Source: Megalobrama amblycephala
Lineage: Eukaryota; Chordata; Actinopteri; Cypriniformes; Xenocyprididae
Direction: 5' to 3'
DNA: 64,000 bases
Assembly: GCF_018812025.1 (NCBI RefSeq)
Contig: NC_063044.1
Coordinates: 75,115,741 to 75,179,740 of the forward strand
Both the position numbers and the translations under genes were made by a program. The notes beneath the pieces were generated by a model. The model was given only the letters and a program-made list of their open reading frames with translations, was not told the DNA's origin and searched no databases. Shown here in pieces: positions 1-11,879 of this stretch (positions are counted from its first letter, which is position 1; each line of letters starts with the position of its first letter).

Positions 1-1536
1 CTCTGTGTGGTCAGCTTGAGACTGAAATCAGATCACATTCACTTCAATCATCTCAATCAACACACATCAACACTTCACATCATTAATATCAGAGATAAAC
101 TCAGATACTGACATATAACGGATCCAGAAGCAGATTGATGCTCGTCATTTACAGAAATAATACACTGGAATCCATTATATTAAATATATCAGATCATAAC
201 TGTATACAGTGATCCTACAGCTGTGATGAAAATGACTGATTCTGTTTCCTCACCTTGATGTGTTGAACTGTTTCCTCAAACTCTCCTTTCATTTTTTCTT
301 TGTTTTTAAGTTTCTCTTGTAAGGACTTCAGTGCTGTATTGAGCTCCTCCTAGAATTGAACAAAAATACAATTGAAGCTCAAACATCAAGACAATGATTC
401 AAATCACAGGAGTCAATCTCTCAAAGGCTTAAAAAAGCACAATTAAAGTCTTGTAGTGTCTTCGTCAAAGTCCTGACTTGAACCCAATTGGGATGATGTG
501 GCAGGACCTTAAACAGGAAGTTCATGCTTGAAACCCCTCCAGATAAGTGGATCAAAATCCACCACAGCACTGTGAAAGACTGATCTCCAGTTATCACGTG
601 TTCAGCTGCAGTTATTGCTGCTACAGGGGGTGATTAGTTTTTCACACGGGTGATAGGTGTTAAAAACTGGACTCTGCGTCTACTGTGTCACCGCGATTTT
701 GCCAAGTTAGACATCTTTGTTGATCCTGGAACAACATTCCAATCAACCAATCAGATTTGAGGAACAAGTTTACTGTTTATGTCCAGTTTAGGCTTGCAAC
801 CAGGGTTATGTGCTTCTACATCAATGTTATTCATCTATCTTTCCCCTCTGATTTTAGGGATAAATTATGGGTAGGGTTAGGTTTAGGGGTAGGAATAGGG
901 TTAAGTTGTTCCAGCATCAACAAAATATGTTGATCCAGGAACATGTCTTACTTGGCAAAATCACGCTGACCTTGTTGACTGAGGCTGTTTGTTTTTTGCC
1001 TTTGTTTTATGTTATAATTTATTTGAAGATTTAAACTAGTATGAGACACAAAAACTGAAGAAATCAGGATGAATTTGATATTTGTGTTTGACCAATTATT
1101 CCTTTACATGTGAAATAAGAGACATTTTTCTTACCTTATATGATGGAACAACTTCACTGATGGGTCTGAATTTATGATTGTCATGTTTCTGTGAATTCAT
1201 ACACACTAAACACACAGGCTGTTTGTCCTCCAGACAGAAGAGTTTGAGTTTCTCACTGTGTAAACTGCAGATCTCCTCAGATCCTGATGAACGCCTCTCA
1301 TTTCTCTCCTTCAGGAACGACTCACACAAGTTTTTTAACGCCAGATTAACTGGAGGCTCTTCTTTTGAGAATCTTCTCCTGCAGACAGGACACTCCTGAG
1401 TTTTCTTGGTTCTCCAGAACTGTTGAAGACACTCTTTACAGAAACTGTGACTACATGATAGAAGAACAGGAGTCTTGAAGATTTCATGACATACAGGACA
1501 AATATAATCATCTTCAGCTGCTGAAGCCATTTTCAC
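1..1536 (-). CDS. TRIM-family E3 ligase, copy A (5' part, runs off left edge)
   Basis: Likely RING-type E3 ubiquitin ligase of the fish TRIM (RING/B-box/coiled-coil/SPRY) family, cytosolic and usually linked to innate immunity; the role is inferred from family only. Visible exons on the minus strand: exon 1 at 1135-1536 (donor GTAAGA), exon 2 at 254-349 (96 nt, coiled coil, donor GTGAGG) and the first 21 nt of exon 3 at 1-21. Exon 1 carries a C3HC4 RING (CPVC, CSHSFC, CPVC spacing) and a type-2 B-box (C-H-C-D-C-C-H-H) in one open frame. The start is the first of two near-adjacent Met codons (MKMAS); the second would cost two residues. The remaining exons lie outside the window, so completeness cannot be judged. 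Intron 1 holds a Tc1 relic and a short inverted-repeat element. Confidence 0.85.
440..610 (+). mobile_element. Tc1/mariner transposase C-terminal relic, copy A
   Basis: The plus strand reads a degenerate version of the SPDLNPIE motif that holds the last catalytic acidic residue of Tc1-like DDE transposases, followed by a relic of the downstream KxVH-type helix. Frame breaks are present and no other part of the transposase is visible. It lies in intron 1 of the opposite-strand TRIM copy and recurs at the same place in all the other copies, so it is older than the cluster. Confidence 0.65.
692..966. mobile_element. Short inverted-repeat element (MITE-like), copy A
   Basis: The left end begins GATTTTGCCAAGTTAGACAT and the right end carries the near inverse (ATGTCTTACTTGGCAAAATC), with a further inverted stretch around GGAACAAC. 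The middle has a TAGGGTTAGG-like low-complexity stretch. No coding capacity. TRIM copies C and D have the uninterrupted empty site, while B2 has the same element, so it arrived before the A/B duplication and after the split from C/D. Confidence 0.6.
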
Positions 1537-2160
1537 TGTTTGAGCTCCAGCAGTCTAAACTTTACTTTCACTTTCTGAACGATGGTTTAAAAATGAATCA
1601 TGAGGATCTGCTTCCTGTTCAGAAACTAACTTCACAAAAATCCTTCTTGAAGTTTTTCCTCTTTGTTCTCCGCTGATTGCTGATTCTTTATTGATTTTGT
1701 CAAGAGAGAAGAAAGTCCGTTTGAGAGAATGGAGAAATAAGTCAGTCTCTTCCTGGTGAGTGTTGTGAGAGGGTGGAGTTTATGATCACATGGGTGTGTT
1801 CAAACAGGTCAAACAGGAACTATAGGATTTCTTCAGGTTAAATGTATTGAAAATTAACTTCTATTGAAACGTTAAAATATAATGCTGTAAAATCTTGGAT
1901 AAAACACAACAATGAACAATGAAAATACACAAATATTAATAATAAAAGACCCCAAAACACTTATGTGTTTTATTTATTGCTTTTTATCTGTTAGAGAATT
2001 TCTCTTAATGATGGTTCTGGGAGGAATGTGTCACAAGGTACAACACACATAAGTGTGCATAAGGGGCCAAAAACAATCAGAGTGCCTGAGGTCAATAAAC
2101 TGTCCTGTTTCAAAACATTAGTTTTTTTCTGACTCTTATTTCAGGCTTTATAGGTTAAAG
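1537..2160. other. 5' flank of TRIM copy A
   Basis: Non-coding. It is shared with strong similarity by copies B2, C and D, so the promoter region was duplicated with the gene. I see no TATA box or binding site that I can name with confidence. Confidence 0.5.
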
Positions 2161-2167
2161 TAGGTGT

Positions 2168-2630
2168 TCAATCCTCATAGTTGAAGCAGATGAAGTTGAG
2201 CACACATGTTGAAGGAAGGCTGATCCAGCGCTGATCTCCCGCCGTCTGCATGTCTCCGACTCTCCACTCGCGGCTGCAGTTTTTCGGTCTGTTGCCGTCA
2301 CCCGCCGCCCAGTTCTGATAACACACCACATCGCTGTGAAGCCACAGCCACATGTTCATGGTGCAGAAGTGATGCAAACCCAGCCACACAGTCGGCGTTG
2401 AGGCACTTCTGGCTACATTCATTACAAAATCAATATTTTTTACAGAGCCCTAAAAATGACGTTCTTTCATTTTGCACATCTAAGTCTGAAGCATGGACTC
2501 ACCGTCATACACACAGATGAATGGAAATAGTGAATAACAAGGCCAGTCCTCCCACTGTCCCCTTCTCTGTCCACTCTGAGTGGATCTCCAGCTCATCTTC
2601 TGCAGCACAGGGATGAACCCTTTCTAGAGT
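2168..2630 (-). pseudogene. C-type lectin domain gene tail, copy A
   Basis: Two minus-strand exons of a C-type lectin-domain (CTLD) protein, probably a multi-CTLD receptor or lectin. The upstream exon at about 2503-2630 ends a CTLD (WEDWP, then FICVYD; donor GTGAGT). The last exon at 2168-2449 encodes VWLGL, WLWL, CYQNW, then W...LNFIC and a stop. These are hallmark CTLD positions (WxGL core and the conserved Cys/Trp). The last exon is open in this copy. The upstream exon has lost one base near its 5' end relative to copy B, and no earlier exons (signal peptide, first half of the domain) are seen, so I treat it as a fragment. Carbohydrate-binding EPN/QPD motifs are not evident. Confidence 0.6.
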
Positions 2631-2639
2631 CTGCATGTG

Positions 2640-3240
2640 AAGAGAAAATCAACAATGTCACATTTGTCTGAAAATAGCTTAATTTGGTGGTTCAAAATTA
2701 TGATTCTTTTATTATGCTAAATTATCACCAAATATTGGGTTCAATATTGGGCACTATCAAACTCCAGCGCTACGACATAGTAGGTGACAGATAATAAGAA
2801 GGGATGCCCACAGATGATCTATCTCTACTGTCAGCACATGTGAACACAGATCTTACTAAATCGGCCTATTAAAGCACTCATCCAAAGGGGAGTGTATATC
2901 CCTGCTTCAAAACCCAACAAATAGTTGGGGAGGGAGGTAAAAGAAGTAGAGGGATGTTTGCGGACTGCTCGCCATAATTTCAATCACCCTGCATCAACCC
3001 TAAGGAGGTACCAGTCTAGAGGGAAGCATATCCCTACTTAATACTCAATTATTAAATGGAGAAGGCAGTAAATAAGAACAAGGAACGCATTGCGTTCTGG
3101 CCATGACTACTCTTATCTACCAAGCAACCCATCGACAGTGGACCGTACAGTTCTACTTTACACCCTTTCATAGGGACGCTCTCGCAATCTACTGTCCTAA
3201 CATTTTATTGCCTGACCTGTCACCACATATGCCTTACCTT
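2640..3240. other. Non-coding duplicated spacer with rearranged segment
   Basis: Matches the copy B spacer (about 12,950-13,390), except that roughly 2,960-3,200 is replaced by a different sequence there. No genes seen. Confidence 0.4.
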
Positions 3241-3245
3241 ACCAT

Positions 3246-3575
3246 TGGGGCAGTCGTGGCCTAATGGATAGAGAGTCGGACTTGTAACCCAAAGGTCATG
3301 GGTTCGAGTCTCAGGTTCGGCAGGGATTGTTGGTGAGGGGAGTGAATATCCAGCGCTCTCCCCACCCTCAATACCATGACTGAGGTGAGACCCTTGAGCA
3401 AGGCACCGTACCCCCAACTGCTCCCCGGGCGCCGCAGCAATGGCTGCCCACTGCTCCGGGTGTGTATTCACTGCTGTGTGTGTGCACTTGGATGGGTTAA
3501 ATGCAGAGCACAAATTCCGAGTATGGGTCACCATACTTGGCCACATGTCACTTCACTTCACTTCACAAGGTGGTA
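3246..3575 (+). mobile_element. tRNA-derived SINE (V-SINE-like)
   Basis: The 5' head is tRNA-like with an A box (TGGCCTAATGG) and a B box (GGTTCGAGTC) at normal spacing for an internal RNA polymerase III promoter. A central block reads GAGACCCTTGAGCAAGGCAC, as in fish SINEs with a conserved central domain, and the tail is repeated CTTCA. The paralogous site in copy B (about 13,390-13,395) lacks it, so the insertion is younger than the duplication. Family name is from memory and tentative. Confidence 0.8.
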
Positions 3576-3699
3576 AGCAGAGGTGGCAGACTCATTTGAT
3601 AAAATCTGCCTCTACTCTACCTACCTGCAACTCCATAAACGAAAGTTGCTTTTATGCTGCTTCAGCAAACATGGGGCCTGAACCATGAGGTGCAAACAC

Positions 3700-4330
3700 T
3701 TGACTTCATCGAACAAGAATAAAAGTCAAGCGAGAGGGGAGCTCTTTCACCACGGCTCATCACAGTGAGTGCATTCAGCCAAACACACTCCTTCCATAGG
3801 CAAGGAGGGAGCAGGAACCAAGGGAAAGGTGGCTCGTAAGAAACCCTTCAGAGCAGCTTCCTAAACTTACATGAGAGCAGCGGTGCAAGCAGGAGCAGTC
3901 AAAATGGGAAAAACTCCCATGAGATTCCTCCCCATGCTCTGCCTACAGTCTTCACAATTGATCCCTCCCTGTCACCTCGGCAGCTGGGGGACCTGAACTA
4001 CGAGGTGCAGACGCTCAACCATCATCCCTCAAGAGAGAGTCAAGCATGGGTGGAGCTTCCCACAGCAAACACATCACAATGAATGCATTCAGTTCCCTCG
4101 AGAGCCAAACGTGCTTTGAGCAAGCTTGATTCTTGTAAGAAGAATCAAGAAAATCAAGCAAGAACAGAGCTTCCTACCTCTAAAGCATCTCCATAAGTGC
4201 CTCTTACTCCCTCGAGAGCTGAAAGTGCTCCATGCAAACACTAAATTCTCAACTCTCAAGAAAGAATCAAGCAAGAACAGAGCTTCTTATCGCGAATGCA
4301 TCACAATGAGTGCAATGACTGATCGATTTA
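3700..4330. repeat. Degenerate direct-repeat block
   Basis: Phrases such as TCAAGCAAGAACAGAGCTTC and TCACAATGAGTGCA recur several times with divergence at spacings of roughly 100-300 bp, alternating with CCCTCGAGAGC. No open frame worth calling. The block is duplicated at about 13,520-14,160. Confidence 0.5.
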
Positions 4331-4656
4331 CATGAGACATGATTCTTTTCAGTAATTTATACTGTATCTCTTTTAACATTCCTTCTGATGTTCATTTATG
4401 TTTATTTGGTGCTGTAACTAGTAGTAAAGAGGAAGAGATGATCGGTTCATGAGCCACTACAGCGATCTGTCACCACACATTAAAGAGACACAAAAACACA
4501 TTTATTGAAAGAATTTGAAAGCTGAGACTTTGTTTCATATCAAACGTATTAAAGCACCAAACTTACTGTGATTATTGGATGGCACGAGCTACAAACACCA
4601 TTTAGTGAAGTTTTGTTTGTGCAAACTGAATGAACTGTTTTGTTCAACTCTCACAG

Positions 4657-5096
4657 GTGAGGTCATGAACACACCCGTCCCTGTCATCTTCACCGTCTTT
4701 CCACGTGACGATGGTTCATTGAACCGCCGTCTGGTCGCCGCTCTGCGTATCCCATTAAGCTTCCAGATCAGCCCACCCACCCCAACGGACACTTCCATAC
4801 GGATCGAGGACCGGCCCGGGATGACTGTATATGTCCTGTACGTAAACTTAAACCAGTGTTGAGTAACTCGTCTCTAGCAGTGACTACTAACTGACTGTGC
4901 CTCTGTCTCCCTCTGCAGGCAGTTTGGTGGTTTTGCAGGCGAGAGCGAGTTTCGCGCCGAAGCGTCGCGCCTGACATGCACACTGGGAGACTCCGCCCCC
5001 TTCCAGCGCAAACAGTACCTGTGCTGCAGCTACGACCCGCCAATCAAACCCTACGGACGGCGGAACGAAGTCTGGTTCCTGCAGGACGAGCCCTGA
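4657..5096 (+). pseudogene. SOUL/heme-binding protein (HEBP-like), last two exons, copy A
   Basis: Exon 4657-4837 (acceptor CTCACAG, donor GTACGT) joins exon 4919-5096 (acceptor CTCTGCAG) in phase. The joined frame reads MNTPVPVIFTV, then PTPTDTSIRIEDRP, VYVLQFGGFAGE, YDPP and KPYGRRNEVW to a stop. These are diagnostic of the SOUL heme-binding family (HEBP1/2 relatives). The first half of the domain and any signal peptide are not found upstream, where only repeats occur, so this is a 5'-truncated fragment even though both exons are open with intact splice sites. It could still be used if upstream exons exist elsewhere. Confidence 0.75.
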
Positions 5097-6365
5097 GAAA
5101 CTCTCAAGTCAAGTCAGCTTTATTTCTACAGTGATTTATATGATTGTTTTACAGATTATAAAGATGGTTTCAAAGCGGCTTCACAGTAATAAAATGATGC
5201 AAACTTCATCAAATATGAGACAAATTCAAATTCTGTTGTAAAGCCACTCTACTGAAGACAACAGTGTTATTATTCAGTTTAATGTTGATTCAGTTTCGTT
5301 CAATAAAAGTGTCAATGTTGTATAATTCGTCAGTTATTATATAAATATAAATGTGTTTTTCTATAAATACAAGGGTTTTCTCAACTCAAAACTACCAGGC
5401 AACAGAACTTAAATAAACAAATGCTCATGGATAGACACTTTCAAATCTAACTTGATGCACTAAAACAACAACAACTAAAACTGAAATAAAAATGAATAGA
5501 AACTATGTAGACATTAAATAAAATTACCATATCTATAAAATATGGTAAACTATGATACTTACATGATCGACACTATGGACAGACTTTAGCTCACTAATGC
5601 TAATGCTAACCAAAAGCCACAAATGAGTTAAACGACCAGTCCAGACAGCTGTTTGTCTGAACAGAAACACAAGAACACTGAGAGAATATACAGGTTTTAT
5701 ACATCCATCTACATCACTCATCCACACTCTCACTTCAATGAATAACAGATTATGTAAGCGAAACAACATGAAGTTGACCGTTTAGTCACTGATTTGATTT
5801 ACTGACAATAAAACAATTCTGAGACAAAATCATCTGACTGTAGGACTTCATGAATCATGACATATCAGAAATCACTGATCACTGGTTTATTATTACACAT
5901 AATCTGTACATATCAAACGATCTGTAACAAAGCAATAGTGACACAGTAAAAACTTTTTTACTCACATAAATGTGTTGCACCATTCCTGTCGGATCCAATA
6001 TATCCAATGAGGCACAGCATTGTTTTTAATATCAGGCTTTCTGCAAATCCAATGCAGCTACTGTGTTTTCCCACAACCTGGCACTACACAACATTTTGCA
6101 CTCTTCAAAGGCATGTTTATCTCTTAGTTGCTCAATCCAGTGTTAGTGTCACATCTGTTATTTACCTACTACTTGTGAATCTGAGCGGGGCTACAGTGGT
6201 AATGATTTAGAAGTAGGTGTTGATCTTCTTCTGCAGAGGCGGTCTTAATAAATAGACACATTCCACAACCAGTCATAATCTGGGCTTGGTTAACATAAAA
6301 GCTGTTTTTAATTTTGACTAATAAGGAAGCTTTCAATTCTGAAACTTACAGGATATTCTTGTAGT
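5097..6365. other. Non-coding flank downstream of SOUL fragment
   Basis: AT-rich duplicated sequence (matches about 14,926-16,190; its second half also matches 30,060-30,650 and a piece matches 41,470-41,770). Polyadenylation-like AATAAA signals occur around 5,300. No gene supported. Confidence 0.4.
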
Positions 6366-6479
6366 ATGATGACCTGTTATATGTCAAAAGCTCAAGGGAA
6401 ATTTGATTCCTCAATTCATAACCCATTTAACTGCAGAAATGACAGTAATAATGGCACATCACTCCACAGTAAGCAGCAC

Positions 6480-6653
6480 TTAAACTGCACTATTGCGGCT
6501 CTAACCAAACCAAACAAGCTGAGCTTCACCATGTTCAGCAGAAGCAAGCGGCATTATGAGGGCTGTGGGTTTCCCTGGAGTTACTGGAGTATTGATGACA
6601 CTCACGTCCACATCATTGATCCAATAGTAAATGAGCAGATAGACATACTGTGA
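6480..6653 (+). pseudogene. Harbinger (HARBI1-like) transposase relic, copy A
   Basis: The plus-strand frame contains GFPWSYWSIDDTHVHIIDP followed by a VNEQ-like stretch. This resembles the HARBI1/PIF-Harbinger DDE nuclease block with consensus GFP..GxIDGTHV.I..P..NE, which carries the first catalytic Asp. The frame stops shortly after and nothing else of the transposase is visible. The identification rests on about 30 residues. A second copy lies at about 16,306-16,479 with mostly amino-acid-changing differences, as expected of a decayed gene. Confidence 0.5.
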
Positions 6654-7104
6654 TAGGAAAGCATTCACAGCATTAATGTTCAGCTGTGTTTAAATCCTGT
6701 GTTTACAGTGATTGATTTCTGACACTGAAGTCAAAGCTCAAGACTTTATTCTGAAGAGCATTTCTGAGAAGTTTTATACATACGGCCGTGATATGTAATC
6801 AGCTGAATCAGGTATTTCTATCCGTTGTGCGACTGACTCCGAGCGCACAGAGCAGTGTTTCATTCCTGAATCAATCAGAGTCTTTGAAAGAATCAGTTGA
6901 CCGATTGATTCAGTGGCCCAATAGATTATAGAGATGCACTTGATATGTATTCCTGAATGAATCAGTGTTTTTAATGAATCGGTTGAATAAGTGACTCATT
7001 CATTAACACAATGACTTGCTGCCACCTACTGGCGACATTAATTTCATAATCCAAAAATAATTTCATTCTGTCATTCATTTAATATTTATGTATTCAAAAT
7101 GTTG

Positions 7105-7190
7105 TTTAAAACATTAATCTCTTTGCTGCCGTACCATGAGTGCAGCAGGAGCAATGATATTACGCAGCAGCTGAGACCCCATGCAGACAT
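7105..7190 (+). mobile_element. End fragment of interspersed repeat
   Basis: Shares the CTTTGCTGCCGTACCATGAG end with the longer element at about 9,240-9,790. In both places it directly abuts a TATC repeat leading into a TRIM exon cassette. Confidence 0.5.
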
Positions 7191-7204
7191 TTCTGAGAGA
7201 CACT

Positions 7205-8001
<797 letters not shown>

Positions 8002-8068
8002 CATGAAGCACCTTTAACTCTCCACCCATCCCTCATTTCCAGCTCAGATCTTCTGCAGTCAGACTCAC

Positions 8069-8929
8069 TGTTTTGGACGATGTCCTGCATCTTCTTCCAG
8101 ACTCTGAACGGCAGGTTGCCCAAGTAACGTGGCACATGAATCAAAGCTCCAGAAGCCATCTGTGGATCCGGCTGTGAGCTCTGGACTCTGGAAGAACATT
8201 CAGGAGTCAGAACTGCAGTGGCTTTGGATCAGAACCAGAGAGACCAGAGACAGGAGCAGATCACTCACCTTTCCATTGAGACTGGAAACTCCTGCAGAAC
8301 AAACACACCATTTATCATCAAGAACTCAATCAATGAACCAATGATCAACCAATGATCTGAAATCAGACCTTCAGAAAGCAGACGTCATTGGCTTTCATCA
8401 TCTCCTCCATGTCTTTGATTGTGTGTGAAAGAGCTGAGATGTGTCTGTTCATCTCCTCCAGCTTCTCCTTCATCATCTGCTTCTTCTGATCCTCTTCCTC
8501 CCTCAGAGCAGTGATTGTAGCTTCTTCTTCATCTCTGAGAAACTGATGAAGCTTCTCAAACTGCTGTTTAATCTGACGCTCTGTGTGCTCAGCTTGAGAC
8601 TGAAATCAGATCATATTCACTTCAATCATCTCAATCAACACACATCAACACTTCACATCATTAATATCAGAGATAAACTCAGATACCGACATATAACGAA
8701 TCCAGAAGCAGATTGATGCTCGTCATTTACAGAAATAATAAACTGGAATCCATTATATTAAATATATCAGATCATAACTGTATATAGTGATCCTACAGCT
8801 GTAATGAAAATGACTCTGATTCTGTTTCCTCACCTTGATGTGTTGAACTGTTTTCTCAAACTCTCCTTTCATTTCTTCATTGTGTTGAAGTTTCTTCTGT
8901 AAGGACTTCAGTGCTGTATTGAGCTCCTT
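8069..8929 (-). pseudogene. TRIM exon cassette, copy B1 (exons 2-5 only)
   Basis: Four exons with intact splice sites and open frames: exon 2 at 8834-8929 and exon 3 at 8369-8599 (231 nt), both coiled coil; exon 4 at 8269-8291 (23 nt, EFPVSME); exon 5 at 8069-8187 (119 nt, ending [19 protein letters not shown]). Exon 1 (RING/B-box) is missing: where it should lie, the sequence changes at about 9,180 to an unrelated repeat. No SPRY exon follows before the microsatellite. It cannot make a TRIM protein alone. Splicing with copy B2 upstream, which would duplicate the coiled coil, is conceivable but only inferred. Confidence 0.8.
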
Positions 8930-9019
8930 CTAGAATTGAACAAAAATACAGTTGAAGCTCAAACATCAAGACAATGATTCAAAGCACAGGAGTAAATCCA
9001 CCTCTGAAAGGATCAAAAA

Positions 9020-9180
9020 ATCACAATTAAAGTTTTGGAGTGTCCTCGTAAAAGTCCTGATTGAACCCAATTGAGATGATGTGGCAGGACCTTAAAAGGA
9101 AAATCCACCACAGCGCTGTGAAAGACTGATCTCCAGTTATCACGTGTTCAGCTGCAGTTATTGCTGCTAAAGGGGGTGAT
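9020..9180 (+). mobile_element. Tc1 transposase relic, copy B1
   Basis: Same degenerate block as in the other copies. It is cut off at about 9,180, where a foreign repeat begins. Confidence 0.5.
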
Positions 9181-9239
9181 TACTTATGCTATTGTAATTT
9201 CTATACATTTACTGCCCTCTCTGAACAACACTATCTAAC

Positions 9240-9790
9240 ATCTCATAGATCTACAAGCAACTTCAGGTGCTGCTTCTTTGACACCTCTGCAATGCAAAGC
9301 CTTTGGTTGATACTGATTTAATTGATAACAACCTATAGCGTCATATTATTATAATTTAATTGTCTAAATTTAAGAACTTATCATTAAAGATAGTGTAGCA
9401 CAATGATTGACTCATTTTCCAACTCCCTAAACAGTTGAGTTTTACCGTTTTCGAATCCATTCAGCCGATCTCCGGGTGTGGCGGTTCTACTTTTAGCATA
9501 GCTTAGCATAGTTCATTGAATCTGATTAGACCGTTAGCATCTCGCTCAAAAATGACCAAAGAGTTTCGATATTTTTTTCTATTTAAAACTTGACTCTTCT
9601 GTAGTTACATCGTGTACTAAGACAGACGGAAAATGAAAAGTTGCGATTTTCTAGGCCGATATAGCTAGGAACTATACTCTCATTCCGGTGTAATAATCAA
9701 GGAACTTTGCTGCCGTACCATGAGTGCAGCGGGAGCAATGATATTACACAGCTATTACAGAGGGAGCGTGCCTTGCAACCATGGAAACAT
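9240..9790. mobile_element. Unclassified interspersed repeat, non-coding
   Basis: Contains GCATAGCTTAGCATAG and a CTTTGCTGCCGTACCATGAG end that also appears at about 7,120. I recognise this as a sequence type abundant in cyprinid genomes but cannot assign it to a family. No open frame. It occupies the place where exon 1 of copy B1 should be. Confidence 0.5.
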
Positions 9791-9884
9791 TTGTGAGAGA
9801 TACTGTCTATCTATCTATCATGAAGAACCTCTAACTCTCCACCATCCATCATTTCCAGCTCAGATCTCCTGCAGTCAGACTCAC

Positions 9885-11879
9885 TGTTTTGGACGATGCC
9901 CTGCATCTTCTTCCAGACTCTGAACGGCAGGTTGCCCAAGTAACGTGGCACATGAATCAAAGCTCCAGAAGCCATCTGTGGATCCGGCTGTGAGCTCTGG
10001 ACTCTGGAAGAACATTCAGGAGTCAGAACTGCAGTGGCTTTGGATCAGAACCAGAGAGACCAGAGACAGGAGCAGATCACTCACCTTTCCATTGAGACTG
10101 GAAACTCCTGCAGAACAAACACACCATTTATCATCAAGAACTCAATCAATGAACCAATGATCAACCAATGATCTGAAATCAGACCTTCAGAAAGCAGACG
10201 TCATTGGCATTCATCATCTCCTCCATGTCTTTGATTGTGTGTGAAAGAGCTGAGATATGTCTGTTCATCTCCTCCAGCTTCTCCTTCATCATCTGCTTCT
10301 TCTGCTCCTCTTCCTCCCTCAGAGCAGTGATTGTAGCTTCTTCTTCATCTCTGAGAAACTGATGAAGCTTCTCAAACTGCTGTTTAATCTGACGCTCTGT
10401 GTGCTCAGCTTGAGACTGAAATCAGATCACATTCACTATAATCATCTTAATCAACACACATCAACACTTCACATCATTAATATCAGAGATAAACTCAGAT
10501 ACCGACATATAATGGATCCAGAAGCAGATTGATGCTCGTCATTTACAGAAATAATAAACTGGAATCCATTATATTAAATATATCAGATCATAACTGTATA
10601 TAGTGATCCTACAGCTGTGATGAAAATGACTGATTCTGTTTCCACACCTTGATGTGTTGAACTGTTTTCTCAAACTCTCCTTTCATTTCTTCATTGTGTT
10701 GAAGTTTCTCTTGTAAAGACTTCAGTGCTGTATTGAGCTCCTCCTAGAATTGAACAAAAACACAGTTGAAGCTCAAACATCATGACAATGATTCAAAGCA
10801 CAGGAGTAAATCCACCTCTGAAAGGCTCAGAAAAGCACAATTAAAGTGTCCTCATCAAAGTCCTGACTTGAACCCAATTGAGATGATGTGCAGGACCTTA
10901 AACAGGCAGTTCAACCATATAATGATCAACCATAAGTGGGTCAAAATCCACCACAGCGCTGTGAAAGACTGATCTCCAGTTATCACGTGTTCAGCTGCAG
11001 TTATTGCTGCTAAAGAGGGTGATTAGTTTTTCACACGGGTGATAGGTGTTTTTGCCAAGTTAGACATCTTTGTTGATCCTGGAGCAACATTCCAATTAAA
11101 CAATCAGATTTGAGGAACAAGTTTACTGTTTATGTCCAGAGTTAGGCTTGCAACCAGGGTTATGTGCTTCTACATCAATGTTATTCACCTATCTTTCCCC
11201 TCTGATTTTAGGGATAAATTATGGGTAGGATTAGGTTTAGGGGTAGGAATAGGGTTAAGTTGTTCCAGCATCAACAAAATATGTTGATCCAGGAACATGT
11301 CTTACTTGGCAAAATCACGCTGACCTTGTTGACTGAGGCTGCCTTTGTTTTATGTTATAATTTATTTGAAGATTTAAACTAGTATGAGACACAAAAACTG
11401 AAGAAATCAGGATGAATTTGATATTTGTGTTTGACCAATTATTCCTTTACATGTGAAATAAGAGACATTTCTCTTACCTTGTATGATGAAACCACTTCAC
11501 TGATGGGTCTGAATTTATGATTGTCATGTTTCTGTGAATTCATACACACTACACACACAGGCTGTTTGTCCTCCAGACAGAAGAGTTTGAGTTTCTCACT
11601 GTGTAAACTGCAGATCTCCTCAGATCCTGATGAACGCCTCTCATTTCTCTCCTTCAGGAACGACTCACACAAGTTTTTTAATGCCAGATTAAATGGAGGT
11701 TCATCTCTTGAGGATCTTCTCCTGCAGACAGGACACTCCTGAGTTTTCTTGGTTCTCCAGAACTGTTGAAGACACTCTTTACAGAAACTGTGACTACATG
11801 ATAGAAGAACAGGAGTCTTGAAGATTTCATGACATACAGGACAAATATAATCATCTTCAGCTGCTGAAGCCATTTTCAC
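9885..11879 (-). CDS. TRIM-family protein copy B2 (exons 1-5, no SPRY exon)
   Basis: Exon 1 at 11478-11879 (RING plus B-box, all zinc ligands present), exon 2 at 10648-10743, exon 3 at 10185-10415, exon 4 at 10085-10107, exon 5 at 9885-10003. All are open and in phase. The exon 2 donor reads GTGTGG instead of the GTGAGG of the other copies, which should weaken it. Downstream on this strand comes cassette B1 rather than a SPRY exon, and none appears before copy A. As it stands the gene would give a RING/B-box/coiled-coil protein lacking the target-binding SPRY domain, or be non-functional. Confidence 0.7.
10830..11000 (+). mobile_element. Tc1 transposase relic, copy B2
   Basis: The plus frame reads [19 protein letters not shown], a recognisable Tc1 C-terminal block including the last catalytic Glu, within intron 1 of the opposite-strand TRIM gene. 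Confidence 0.7.
11047..11325. mobile_element. Short inverted-repeat element, copy B2
   Basis: Paralogue of the element at 692-966. The left flank has lost about 35 bp relative to copy A, but the element body and right inverted repeat remain. Confidence 0.6.

Noticed and set aside
855..910. TAGGGTTAGG-like telomeric stretch
   Set aside because: Short, imperfect, and part of the inverted-repeat element also found at about 11,220; not an interstitial telomere.
3246..3320. Functional tRNA gene
   Set aside because: A and B boxes are present, but the sequence lacks a proper cloverleaf and continues into a SINE body and tail.
5533..5769. 78-codon minus frame repeated at 15,362-15,601
   Set aside because: Differences between copies include frame-neutral indels and non-synonymous changes, with no domain resemblance; treated as non-coding flank.
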